From an uncultured Odoribacter sp. (GTDB taxonomy: Bacteria; Bacteroidota; Bacteroidia; Bacteroidales; Marinifilaceae): a stretch of DNA of 28,713 bases. The notes below the pieces were generated by a model, which was given only the letters and a program-made list of their open reading frames with translations, was not told where the DNA came from and did not search any database. The number at the start of each line of letters is the position of its first letter. Position 1 is the first letter of the stretch. The DNA lies in the NCBI GenBank assembly GCA_910588375.1, contig CAJUQA010000026.1:1-28713 (forward strand). The letters are read 5' to 3'. Below are positions 1-7,340 of this stretch, one piece after another. The position numbers and the translations under genes are program-made.

Positions 1-2
1 CC

Positions 3-2240
3 ATGAAGAGAGGGGATTACGTGTTTGGGGACATTGCCCAACCGAGTTGTCGGAATGGTATCGTGTTTATCGAGCAACGGAAAGCAAATACACCCGTCGT
101 GTTCGGTAATAATCTCAATCCCGCTAACGACCTTTTCAGTACGGATGATGGTCAGACGTTGGCTTGTAATTACATGAGTATTGAAGATATGATTGCTTAT
201 TGTAGTTGGAGCGGTTTGCGTCCGATGAGTGAGTTGGAATACGAAAAGGCTTGCAGACGCTTCTATCCTCAAGTACCGGATAAAGGGGAATACGCCTGGA
301 ATACCAACACTGGAGTGAACCGCCTTTCTTCTCTTAGTGACTTAAATTTTCGGGGGGACCAGCGGGAACAGGCATTGAGTTACTTGAAAAACGTAAATAG
401 CGGTACGACAAACAGTATCAACGGTCCCGTACGGTGCGGGATGTTTGCCACGTCGGCAACGAATCAGACCCAGGCAGGTGCAACCTATTGGGGTGTCATG
501 GAAATGAGCGGGAATCTGAAAGAATTGTGCGCCAATGTAAATTATAGTAATTTGGACGGTGGCAGTTGCGGGACAGGAATGTATAATATTGCTTATTGGA
601 ATACGGCAGTGGGCAGTTATGGCGTGCGGGGTGGAGGTTTTAACAGTGCGGATGATTTACTGAGGACTTCCGACCGGACGGAAATAATGAATTATTTCAC
701 GACAATTACGCAACGGGACAGTACCGTTGGTTTTCGCGGAGTATACAGTCTTTCGGGTATCAAAATTGACGGCGGTACTATCAAGAATACGGAAGATACG
801 GCTTGTTGGGCGGGGACGGAGATTGTCAATGTCGTGGCGGCTTCCTGTCCCGATTTTCCCGATGTCCGCTTTCAATACAATTGGTACGTTAAGAAACCGG
901 GGGAAGCGAAATTCGACCTTGTTCCGAATGCCGGCGGAGAATCCCTGACGTATGAACATTTCGAGAATAAAACCGCGGCCCCGGTGGTCTATACTTTCCG
1001 TCGTACGGGCATTTGTGCAATGGGGGTGGCCGAGAGTAACGAAGTGACGGTGAAGATATTGCCCCAGCCTTTTATCGCCTCTTCCTATTCGTTTAATCCT
1101 TGTCCGGTAGCGATACCGCATCGGTGGGAAGGAATGAAGAATACATGGAGGATACAGGAGGATCCAAGGGCTTATGTGGTAGAAGACGGAAGTAATTTAT
1201 TGGTGGCCAATTTGACAGGGAATGGGGAGTATACTTTGGAAGGCAGTATGGAAGGTTGTCCGGATGTCTTTACGACGAAAATACAGATTTCCAATTCGTT
1301 GGTTTTATCTTCTGCCACCACGTTCGGTTATACGGGGACGGCACAATGTGTTGTTTTGCCTGCGGGGAAATATAAGGTGGAAGCATGGGGTGCAGCAGGG
1401 ATGAATGGAAGTTATAATCATACGGGAATAGGAGGTTACGGTGCCTATACGGCAGGAGAAATCCAATTGTCGACGGCAACTTCTTTTGTTGTTTTTGTTG
1501 GTTCTCAGCCTACTACTCGTCCACAACGGGGATTTAATGGAGGAGGAATCGGAGGAACCACTTATAGAAGTGGTGGTGGCGGTGGCGCTACGGATATTCG
1601 TTTGGTGAATGCAGCTTGGGATAATTTCAATAGTTTGAAGTCCCGCATTATGGTTGCCGGTGGAGGTGGTGGTGCTTCCGGTTATGGAACATATGGTGGT
1701 ACTACAGGACGAGGAGGTTCCGGAGGGGGCTTGACCGGATATAATGGTACTTATTCGGTTTGTTGTAATGGCGGTATTTATCATACACCTCCTACAGGAG
1801 GTACTCAAACTGCGGGAGGTAAAGGTGGTTATAAAGATGTTATAAGAGGAAATGGGGGGAAATTTGGAATAGGAGGAGATAGAGGAGGTGGTGATTATCT
1901 TGGTTTAGGAGGTGGTGCAGGTGGAGGCTATTATGGTGGTGGTGGAGCAGGAGCGACAACGCATGTTGTCGGTTCTGGAGCCGGTGGTTCCTCTTTTATT
2001 TCCGGACATAGCGGGTGTGATGCTGTTAATGCTTCTTCTACTTCAACGAGTATTGTTCATACCGGTCAATCTATCCATTATTCCGGTTTGTCTTTCAAGA
2101 ATACGGTGATGATTGACGGGGAAGGGTATCGCTGGACAACAGCTAAGGGAAGCTATGTTGGCATGCCGAATTTAGCGGGTACGGGAACGATGACCGGAAA
2201 TACCGGCAACGGGCAGGTGCGGATTACGCCGGTGAATTGA
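3..2240 (+). CDS. SUMF1-like / Ig-like / glycine-rich surface protein (5' partial)
   Basis: The frame is open at the left edge and shows no signal peptide, so the first Met in the window is probably internal and the gene starts upstream. Residues ~1-250 resemble the formylglycine-generating-enzyme/SUMF1 fold: MEMSGNLKELC, VRGGGFNS and GFRGV are the usual conserved blocks. Residues ~252-435 look like two beta-sandwich (Ig/PKD-like) modules with several cysteines. Residues ~437-745 are a glycine-rich domain beginning EAWGAAG, with GGGGGATDIRL and SRIMVAGGGGGA, and ending NGQVRITPVN. This domain type occurs in Bacteroidetes secreted proteins. No type 9 secretion C-terminal domain is visible. The likely location is the cell surface or outside the cell. 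In proteins of this architecture the SUMF1-like domain is often a C-type-lectin-like binding module and not an active enzyme; catalysis cannot be judged here. The domain calls are fairly sure, the function is unknown. Confidence 0.7.
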   Translation: MKRGDYVFGDIAQPSCRNGIVFIEQRKANTPVVFGNNLNPANDLFSTDDGQTLACNYMSIEDMIAYCSWSGLRPMSELEYEKACRRFYPQVPDKGEYAWNTNTGVNRLSSLSDLNFRGDQREQALSYLKNVNSGTTNSINGPVRCGMFATSATNQTQAGATYWGVMEMSGNLKELCANVNYSNLDGGSCGTGMYNIAYWNTAVGSYGVRGGGFNSADDLLRTSDRTEIMNYFTTITQRDSTVGFRGVYSLSGIKIDGGTIKNTEDTACWAGTEIVNVVAASCPDFPDVRFQYNWYVKKPGEAKFDLVPNAGGESLTYEHFENKTAAPVVYTFRRTGICAMGVAESNEVTVKILPQPFIASSYSFNPCPVAIPHRWEGMKNTWRIQEDPRAYVVEDGSNLLVANLTGNGEYTLEGSMEGCPDVFTTKIQISNSLVLSSATTFGYTGTAQCVVLPAGKYKVEAWGAAGMNGSYNHTGIGGYGAYTAGEIQLSTATSFVVFVGSQPTTRPQRGFNGGGIGGTTYRSGGGGGATDIRLVNAAWDNFNSLKSRIMVAGGGGGASGYGTYGGTTGRGGSGGGLTGYNGTYSVCCNGGIYHTPPTGGTQTAGGKGGYKDVIRGNGGKFGIGGDRGGGDYLGLGGGAGGGYYGGGGAGATTHVVGSGAGGSSFISGHSGCDAVNASSTSTSIVHTGQSIHYSGLSFKNTVMIDGEGYRWTTAKGSYVGMPNLAGTGTMTGNTGNGQVRITPVN

Positions 2241-2298
2241 GAAAATGTGAATAAAAGTTAATATTGGCGTATAACAATAAAAATAGAAGGAAAAGGCA

Positions 2299-2306
2299 TA
2301 AATTTG
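2299..2306 (+). promoter_or_regulatory. -7 box (TAAATTTG) for the cyuA operon
   Basis: TAAATTTG matches the Bacteroidetes -7 consensus TAnnTTTG exactly and lies 28 bp before the cyuA start. The -33 region has no clear TTTG at the usual 19-bp distance, so strength is uncertain. The 94-bp gap 2241-2334 is otherwise AT-rich and shows no convincing terminator for the upstream gene. Confidence 0.4.
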
Positions 2307-2334
2307 TTTGACTTAAAAAATAAATTTTGCCTTT

Positions 2335-3627
2335 ATGTGTCAGGTTACTAATGAACAGATTATCGATATATTAAGGCAGGAGTCTGTTCCTGCTTTAGGA
2401 TGCACTGAGCCGGTAGCCTGTGCGTTGGCTTGTGCCCGTTGCCGGGAAGAGCTGGACGGGATTCCGGATGAGGTGGAGGTGTGGGTGAGCGGAAATATCT
2501 ATAAGAACGGTATGGGAGTCGGGATTCCCGGAACCGGAATGACGGGCTTGCCGATAGCAGCCGCTTTGGGCGTGGTGTGCGGCAGGAGCAGTTACGGGTT
2601 GGAAGTGTTGAAAGATGTGTCGGTGGGAAATAATCTGGATGTGGCGAAAGGGCTTTTGCATGGGAAAGCGGTGGTCGTAAAGATGAAACCGGATGCGGTT
2701 GATAAATTGTATGCGGAAGCTATTTGCCGGAAGGGACAGGATGTGGTGCGCACCGTGATTGTGCATGCCCATACGAATATTGTGCGGGTGGAGAAAAACG
2801 GGAATGTGCTGGTGAATCGTGAATACAAGACGGTGGCGGAGGATAGCAGGCGGCGTCCCGAATTGAGTGTGTCCCGGATTTGGAAGTTCATCCGGGAGGT
2901 GGATGCGGGGGAGATTGAGTTTGTGTTGAAGGGGGCGGAGATGAACAAGGCCATTTCGGACGAGGGGTTGCGGAGTGCCTACGGTTTGCAGATTGGCAGG
3001 ACGTTGAAGGAGAATATCGACAAAGGGTTGTTGGAAAATGATTTGTTGAATAATGCGTTGATACAGGCTACGGCGGCTTCGGATGCCCGGATGGACGGGT
3101 GTGAGAAACCGGTGATGACGAATTCCGGGAGCGGGAATCAGGGAATTACGGTGATATTGCCCGTGGTGGTGGCCGCCGAGTATTTCGGTTCTTCGCGGGA
3201 GCAATTGGTGCGGGCGTTGGCGTTGAGTAATCTCATTGCGGCGCATATTCATTATTATTTGGGTCATTTGTCGGCCTTGTGCGGCATTTTGATAGCGGCA
3301 ACGGGTTCCGCTTCGGCCATTACCTATTTGATGGGGGGAACTTATGACCAGGTGGTGAATACCATCAAAACGATGTGTTCCAATCTGACGGGAATGATGT
3401 GTGACGGTGCCAAGCAGGGATGCGCCCTGAAGGTGTATTCCGGGGTTTCCGCGGCAGTGCAGGCCGCTTTGTTGTCGATGAGGGGGATAAAGACAAATGA
3501 TGACGGGATTATTGAAAATGACATAGAGAGAACGATACGGAATGTCGGGTTGATAGGAACTGCGGGGATGGAGCAGACGGACAGGACGATTCTGGATATT
3601 ATGACGAAGAAGACGGAACTTAATTGA
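2335..3627 (+). CDS. cyuA: L-cysteine desulfidase (CyuA / UPF0597 family)
   Basis: This 430-aa protein belongs to the UPF0597 / serine-dehydratase-alpha-like family, which includes E. coli CyuA (YhaM) and archaeal cysteine desulfidase. Those enzymes use an oxygen-sensitive iron-sulfur cluster to split L-cysteine into pyruvate, ammonia and sulfide. Diagnostic features are PALGCTEPVA near the N terminus (Cys23) and a C-terminal cysteine-rich block around residues 348-363 (C348, C356, C363), as expected for cluster ligands. A glycine-rich segment (GNGMGVGIPGTGMTG type) follows the first block. Length is normal for the family. The start fits the conserved N terminus and the upstream -7 box. The gene is followed 6 nt later by a TatD-family gene and then tcdA, so the three are probably co-transcribed. 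The family call is strong; cysteine as substrate is inferred from characterised relatives. Confidence 0.85.
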   Translation: MCQVTNEQIIDILRQESVPALGCTEPVACALACARCREELDGIPDEVEVWVSGNIYKNGMGVGIPGTGMTGLPIAAALGVVCGRSSYGLEVLKDVSVGNNLDVAKGLLHGKAVVVKMKPDAVDKLYAEAICRKGQDVVRTVIVHAHTNIVRVEKNGNVLVNREYKTVAEDSRRRPELSVSRIWKFIREVDAGEIEFVLKGAEMNKAISDEGLRSAYGLQIGRTLKENIDKGLLENDLLNNALIQATAASDARMDGCEKPVMTNSGSGNQGITVILPVVVAAEYFGSSREQLVRALALSNLIAAHIHYYLGHLSALCGILIAATGSASAITYLMGGTYDQVVNTIKTMCSNLTGMMCDGAKQGCALKVYSGVSAAVQAALLSMRGIKTNDDGIIENDIERTIRNVGLIGTAGMEQTDRTILDIMTKKTELN

Positions 3628-3633
3628 GGAGGC

Positions 3634-4269
3634 ATGGAGTGGGTGAATGTGCATACCCATACGCGGAGTGAGGGAGTGTATGTGCTGGACCTTAGCGGAG
3701 GGGGAAGGAGAGAGCCGGGTGAATTGTGTTCTTTGGGGATTCATCCTTTGTTTGTGGGGGAAGGGGTGAAAATGGAACAGGTTCGGGAAGCTGCAAGGCG
3801 AGGGGAGATTGTTGCGGTGGGGGAAGCGGGGTTTGACCGGAATGCCGGGACGGTGATGGAGGAGCAAAGGAGGTTGTTTGAGGAGGAGGTGGAGATTTCG
3901 GAAGCATACGGTTTACCTCTTATTATTCATTGTGTACGGGCTTTTCCGGAACTTCTTTCTGTTTATAAGAAAATGAAACCTTCCCAGGCGTGGATTGTAC
4001 ACGGATATAATAATAATGAGGAGATACTGGCTCAGTTGCTCCGTTGTGGATTTTATATTTCGGCGGGGAAAAAGGTATTTTTGCCCCGGTCCAATATTCG
4101 TCGTATATTGCCGTTGATTCCGCCGGAACAGTTGTTTTTGGAAACGGATGATGCGGATTTTCCCATAGAGGCTGTTTACCGGGAGGCGGCTGTGTTGCGC
4201 AGCGTCTCACCGGAGGTGTTAGGCCGGCAGGTGTATGAAAATTTTAAAAGGGTTTTTCATATTTTCTGA
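3634..4269 (+). CDS. TatD-family metal-dependent hydrolase
   Basis: This 211-aa TIM-barrel amidohydrolase-type protein retains the metal-binding series of the TatD family. It has the HTH pair after the first strand (VNVHTHT), Glu in VAVGEAGFD, His in LIIHCVRA, His in WIVHGYN and Asp in LETDDADFP. TatD enzymes are cytoplasmic metal-dependent 3'-5' exonucleases or deoxyribonucleases. The protein is shorter than the usual ~255 aa because loops near the N terminus are trimmed, which is common in Bacteroidetes members. An AGGAGG sequence sits only one base before the ATG, too close for a normal Shine-Dalgarno. It is translationally linked to cyuA upstream and tcdA downstream (12-nt gap). The family is clear; the true substrate is not known. 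Confidence 0.85.
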   Translation: MEWVNVHTHTRSEGVYVLDLSGGGRREPGELCSLGIHPLFVGEGVKMEQVREAARRGEIVAVGEAGFDRNAGTVMEEQRRLFEEEVEISEAYGLPLIIHCVRAFPELLSVYKKMKPSQAWIVHGYNNNEEILAQLLRCGFYISAGKKVFLPRSNIRRILPLIPPEQLFLETDDADFPIEAVYREAAVLRSVSPEVLGRQVYENFKRVFHIF

Positions 4270-4281
4270 AAGGAATAGGAT

Positions 4282-5007
4282 ATGGAGCATTGGTTAAGCA
4301 GAACGGAATTGTTGTTGGGGACGGAAGGTTTGGAGCGGTTACGCCGGGCTCATGTGTTGGTGGCGGGACTTGGCGGTGTGGGGGCGTATGCGGCGGAGCA
4401 GTTATGCCGTGCCGGTATAGGAGAGATGACCATTATTGACGGGGATGTGGTGGAACTGACCAATAAAAACCGGCAGTTGCCTGCTTTGAACAGTACGGTT
4501 GGAGTTGCTAAGGCGGAGATTATGGCTGCCCGTTTCCGGGATATCAATCCCGATTTGAAGTTGCATGTAATCAATGATTTTATCCGCGATGAGGGGATGA
4601 TTGAGGTGTTGGAAAGAGCCCCTTATGATTATGTTGTGGATGCGATAGATACGCTGGCGCCGAAGATATTCCTGATTTACCATAGCTTGCAGAAAGGGTT
4701 GTCCGTGGTGAGTTCCATGGGTTCCGGCGGAAAGCTGGACCCTTCGAAGATTGAAGTGGCCGATATATCGAAAAGTTACAATTGCACTCTGGCACGGATG
4801 CTTCGGAAAAGGTTGCATAAATTGGGCGTCTACCGGGGAGTGAAAGTGGTTTTTTCTTCGGAGTTCACAAATCCGGAGGCGGTGATTTTGGCGGAGAGTC
4901 AAAATAAAAAGTCGAATGTGGGGACGATTTCTTATATGCCTCCTCTGTTCGGGTGTTTTATGGCTTCGGTGGTGGTGCGGGATTTGGTAAATAAAAAAGA
5001 TGCCTGA
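4282..5007 (+). CDS. tcdA: tRNA threonylcarbamoyladenosine dehydratase (TcdA/CsdL), ThiF/E1-like
   Basis: This 241-aa ThiF/MoeB/HesA-type protein has the nucleotide-binding GLGGVGAYAAEQLCRAG loop at residues ~29-46, then DGDVVELTNKNRQ and the VVDAIDTLAPK segment. This pattern is diagnostic for TcdA, which uses ATP to dehydrate t6A37 of ANN-decoding tRNAs to cyclic ct6A. The length agrees with the family (about 240-270 aa), and the C-terminal segment with GTISYMPPLFG is typical. It is the last gene of the cyuA run. Its final codons form the left arm of a hairpin terminator shared with the convergent DUF3276 gene. An alternative assignment to another ThiF-type adenylyltransferase is unlikely because no thiamine or molybdopterin genes are nearby. 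Confidence 0.9.
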   Translation: MEHWLSRTELLLGTEGLERLRRAHVLVAGLGGVGAYAAEQLCRAGIGEMTIIDGDVVELTNKNRQLPALNSTVGVAKAEIMAARFRDINPDLKLHVINDFIRDEGMIEVLERAPYDYVVDAIDTLAPKIFLIYHSLQKGLSVVSSMGSGGKLDPSKIEVADISKSYNCTLARMLRKRLHKLGVYRGVKVVFSSEFTNPEAVILAESQNKKSNVGTISYMPPLFGCFMASVVVRDLVNKKDA

Positions 5008-5022
5008 GAATTCAGACATCTT
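4997..5022. terminator. Bidirectional terminator between tcdA and DUF3276 gene
   Basis: An 11-bp stem with one mismatch (AAGATGcCTGA paired with TCAGaCATCTT) has a 4-nt loop. On the minus strand it is followed directly by TTTTTTATTTA, a good intrinsic terminator for the DUF3276 gene. The plus-strand U-run is weaker. The left arm lies inside the last codons and stop of tcdA. Confidence 0.75.
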
Positions 5023-5044
5023 CTATCGTGCTTTTCTAAACGTT

Positions 5045-5392
5045 TCAGATTTGGTCAAAATCGACATCAAATTCGTTTCTTTTGGTTCCGTTTTCGTGGG
5101 ACATCGGAATTTCTCCGCCCAAGGCCGCTTTGATATAGGCTACTACTTCCTCCAATCCTTCGCCGAATTTTTCAAAGTCTTCTTTGTATAAGAAGATTTT
5201 GTGCTTTTCAAAATTCTGGGTCCCGTTATCGTCAAATCTCTTTTTACTTTCGGTAATTGTCAGATAATAATCGTTATTACGCGTAGCCTTCACATCGAAA
5301 AAATAGGTTCTTTTCCCTGCTCTCACTGCTTTTGAATAAATTTCTTCCCGATCAATCGTTTCCATGCCGTCTTTTTTTTCGTATCCTTCCAT
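5045..5392 (-). CDS. DUF3276 (PUR-alpha-like) nucleic-acid-binding protein, copy 1
   Basis: This 115-aa protein begins MEGYEKKDG and carries the compact PUR domain of DUF3276 (GKRTYFFDVKATRNNDYYL, then FEKHKIFLYKEDFEKF). Relatives such as Borrelia BpuR bind single-stranded nucleic acid and RNA and act as regulators; the role in Bacteroidetes is not established. It is ~75% identical by eye to the second copy at 17022-17321. It differs by an extra C-terminal tail of about 15 residues ending EFDVDFDQI, acidic and hydrophobic. It is a single-gene unit with its own -7 box and terminator. The start is supported by the conserved MEGYEK N terminus shared by both copies. Confidence 0.8.
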   Translation of the reverse strand: MEGYEKKDGMETIDREEIYSKAVRAGKRTYFFDVKATRNNDYYLTITESKKRFDDNGTQNFEKHKIFLYKEDFEKFGEGLEEVVAYIKAALGGEIPMSHENGTKRNEFDVDFDQI

Positions 5393-5430
5393 TTTTTAGC
5401 TCAAAAAGTTTTAATTAAAATTTTGCGCTC

Positions 5431-5438
5431 CAAATGTA
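5431..5438 (-). promoter_or_regulatory. -7 box (TACATTTG) for DUF3276 copy 1
   Basis: On the minus strand TACATTTG matches TAnnTTTG and lies 38 bp before the ATG. The 15-bp core TTTTTCCTACATTTG is identical to the one upstream of the second DUF3276 copy (ending at 16975), which supports a shared promoter design. Confidence 0.7.
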
Positions 5439-5584
5439 GGAAAAAAGATAATATCAATAACATTTTTTTCAAATAATTTACTTTCAGGAGGCCGATGTGT
5501 TTGTTTTGTGTCGTTTTTAGGGCTGATAACTGTTAAATTCTGATATAATTTGGGAATCCTTTTTATGGGTTTTAAATAAAACTT

Positions 5585-5592
5585 TATCTTTG
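5585..5592 (+). promoter_or_regulatory. -7 box (TATCTTTG) for trpS
   Basis: TATCTTTG is an exact TAnnTTTG match, 90 bp before the trpS start. The -33 region is only TTTA at the right spacing. It is divergent from the DUF3276 promoter in the 290-bp gap 5393-5682. The predicted transcription start near 5598 leaves a leader of about 85 nt. Confidence 0.6.
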
Positions 5593-5595
5593 CAA

Positions 5596-5648
5596 ATGAT
5601 AGGCCGTTCCGGCATGTGGTTCGGGCGGGAGTGATTCTGTCCCGGAAC
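5596..5648 (+). promoter_or_regulatory. Structured trpS leader with short Trp-containing ORF
   Basis: The leader is GC-rich compared with its AT-rich surroundings. GTTCCGG (5606-5612) pairs perfectly with CCGGAAC (5642-5648). Within it, a frame from ATG 5596 reads MIGRSGMWFGRE and stops at 5632-5634; from the internal ATG 5614 it reads MWFGRE. The single Trp codon sits inside the hairpin loop. This could be a translation-coupled regulatory leader for tryptophanyl-tRNA synthetase, but one Trp codon is weak evidence. Confidence 0.3.
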
Positions 5649-5682
5649 AGCGCTATCGGTGTCTAAAAAATTATATTGGAAA

Positions 5683-6666
5683 ATGGAAATTGTTGTCAGT
5701 GGTATCCGGCCTACGGGAAATTTGCATTTAGGCAATTATTTTGGAGCTGTTAAGAATTTTCTGCGTTTGCAGGATGAGTATAAATGTTTCTTTTTTATTG
5801 CGGATTGGCATTCTTTGACTACTCATCCGCACCCCGGCGATGTGACTGTGAATGTGCGCAAAATCCTGGCGGAGTATTTGGCGTGCGGCATAGATCCGGA
5901 AAAGGCGGCCATTTATGTGCAGAGTGACGTGAAGGAGATTCTGGAGTTGTATCTTTTCCTGAATATGAATGCTTATCTGGGAGAGTTGCAGCGTGTCACT
6001 TCGTTTAAGGAGAAGGCCCGCAAGCAGCCGGAGAATGTGAATGCCGGGTTGCTGACTTATCCGACGTTGATGGCGGCGGATATTATTATTCATAAGGCCC
6101 ATAAGGTGCCTGTGGGGAAGGACCAGGAGCAGAATATGGAAATGGCGCGTAAGTTTGCCCGTCGTTTCAATACGATTTACGGGGTGGATTTTTTCCCGGA
6201 ACCGGCGTCTTATCATTTTACGGGGGAAGCAGTGAAAGTGCCCGGACTGGATGGTTCCGGAAAGATGGGAAAGTCGGAGGGAAATGCTATTTATCTGGTG
6301 GATGATGCCGATACTATCCGGAAGAAGGTGATGAAGGCGGTGACGGACAGCGGTCCGACGGAGCCAAATAGTGTGAAGCCGGAAGCGATTGAAAATTTGT
6401 TTACGATGCTGAAGATTGTTTCTTCGCCCGATACGTATGATTATTTTAATGAGAAATACAATCATTGCGAGATTCGTTATGGGGATTTGAAGAAGCAGCT
6501 GGCAGAGGATATTATCCGGTTTACGGCTCCTATTCGGGAACGTATTCTGGAGATTTCGGCCGATGTGGATTATATGGACAAGGTGGCGGCCCGGGGGGCA
6601 GAGAAGGCGCGCGAGAGTGCTTCAAATACCATTCGGGAGGTGCGTAAGATTATCGGGTTTAAGTAG
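5683..6666 (+). CDS. trpS: Tryptophanyl-tRNA synthetase
   Basis: This class I aminoacyl-tRNA synthetase charges tRNA-Trp with tryptophan using ATP. The protein is 327 aa from ATG 5683, the family's usual length, and begins MEIVVSGIRPTGNLHLGNYFG, with HLGN (residues 15-18) as the HIGH signature. The KMSKS-type loop is KMGKS at residues 194-198. Tryptophan-pocket and dimer segments such as HKVPVGKDQEQNMEMAR are present. An in-frame GTG at 5659 would add eight residues not seen in relatives, so I chose the ATG. It is preceded by a -7 box and structured leader and followed 34 nt later by ruvA on the same strand. Confidence 0.95.
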   Translation: MEIVVSGIRPTGNLHLGNYFGAVKNFLRLQDEYKCFFFIADWHSLTTHPHPGDVTVNVRKILAEYLACGIDPEKAAIYVQSDVKEILELYLFLNMNAYLGELQRVTSFKEKARKQPENVNAGLLTYPTLMAADIIIHKAHKVPVGKDQEQNMEMARKFARRFNTIYGVDFFPEPASYHFTGEAVKVPGLDGSGKMGKSEGNAIYLVDDADTIRKKVMKAVTDSGPTEPNSVKPEAIENLFTMLKIVSSPDTYDYFNEKYNHCEIRYGDLKKQLAEDIIRFTAPIRERILEISADVDYMDKVAARGAEKARESASNTIREVRKIIGFK

Positions 6667-6700
6667 ACGGTGATTGTCGGAGTATTTTAAAGTTTGGCGT

Positions 6701-7279
6701 ATGTACGAGTATATCAAAGGAAAGTTGGCGGAGACCACGCCTACGTATGCGGTGGTCGATTGCGGAGGGGTGGGATATTATATCAATATATCGGTCAATA
6801 CTTATTCTAAAATCAGTACGGCTACGGAGGTTTGCCTGTATGTGCATCTGATTGTACGGGAGGATGCGCATTTGTTGTACGGATTTTACAGCAAGGAGGA
6901 GAGAGCTTTGTTCCGGCAGTTGATTTCCGTTTCGGGAGTCGGGGCGAATACCGCCGGTGTGATGTTGAGTTCGATGACGACCGGGGAGATTGTCAATGCA
7001 ATTGTGACGGAGAATGTGAATGCCATAAAAAGCGTGAAGGGTATCGGTTTGAAGACGGCTCAGCGGGTTATTATCGAGCTGAAGGATAAGGTTGGGGCGG
7101 CGGGAGCTGCCGGAGAACCGGTGTTTGCCGCCAATACCATCCGGGATGAGGCGTTGTCGGCTTTGGTGATGTTGGGGTTTGTGAAGGCCCAGGCATCCAA
7201 GGTGCTGGATAAGATTATCGCAGGAGGTGGAGTGAGCAGTGTGGAAGAGTTGATCAAGCTGGCATTGAAGCAATTGTAG
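6701..7279 (+). CDS. ruvA: Holliday junction branch migration protein RuvA
   Basis: RuvA binds four-way DNA junctions as a tetramer and loads the RuvB motor during recombinational repair. The 192-aa protein starts MYEYIKGKLAE, a standard RuvA N terminus with the OB-fold domain I. Two helix-hairpin-helix motifs follow at residues ~75-90 (ISVSGVGANTAGVML) and ~110-125 (KSVKGIGLKTAQRVI). A flexible Ala/Gly linker (~130-142) leads to the C-terminal domain III that contacts RuvB. A TTG at 6674 would extend the frame but is not supported by family alignment. ruvB and ruvC are not in the window. ruvA next to sprA is a recurrent Bacteroidetes arrangement. Confidence 0.95.
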   Translation: MYEYIKGKLAETTPTYAVVDCGGVGYYINISVNTYSKISTATEVCLYVHLIVREDAHLLYGFYSKEERALFRQLISVSGVGANTAGVMLSSMTTGEIVNAIVTENVNAIKSVKGIGLKTAQRVIIELKDKVGAAGAAGEPVFAANTIRDEALSALVMLGFVKAQASKVLDKIIAGGGVSSVEELIKLALKQL

Positions 7280-7340
7280 GCTCCGAAGGATAAATTAAAA
7301 TAGTGAGGAGGGGAAAAGGTTGAAAATTTAAACGTGGTGT

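Noticed and set aside
1305..1808. Minus-strand frame rich in Ser/Thr/Ile opposite the glycine-rich domain
   Set aside because: It is the reverse complement of GGT/GGA glycine codons, a composition artefact.
1560..2000. GGT/GGA-rich stretch considered as a DNA repeat array
   Set aside because: Units are irregular and explained by glycine codons of the protein domain; no constant repeat or spacer.
2395..3867. A 490-codon open frame on the minus strand opposite cyuA and the TatD gene
   Set aside because: It mirrors the codon pattern of the plus-strand genes, is His/Arg/Pro-rich without domain motifs, and crosses two well-supported genes.
5000..5191. Plus-strand 63-codon frame after tcdA
   Set aside because: It runs antisense through the conserved DUF3276 gene and has no family resemblance.
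5659..5682. GTG start giving trpS eight extra residues
   Set aside because: Relatives start at the residues encoded from 5683, and the extension is not conserved-looking.
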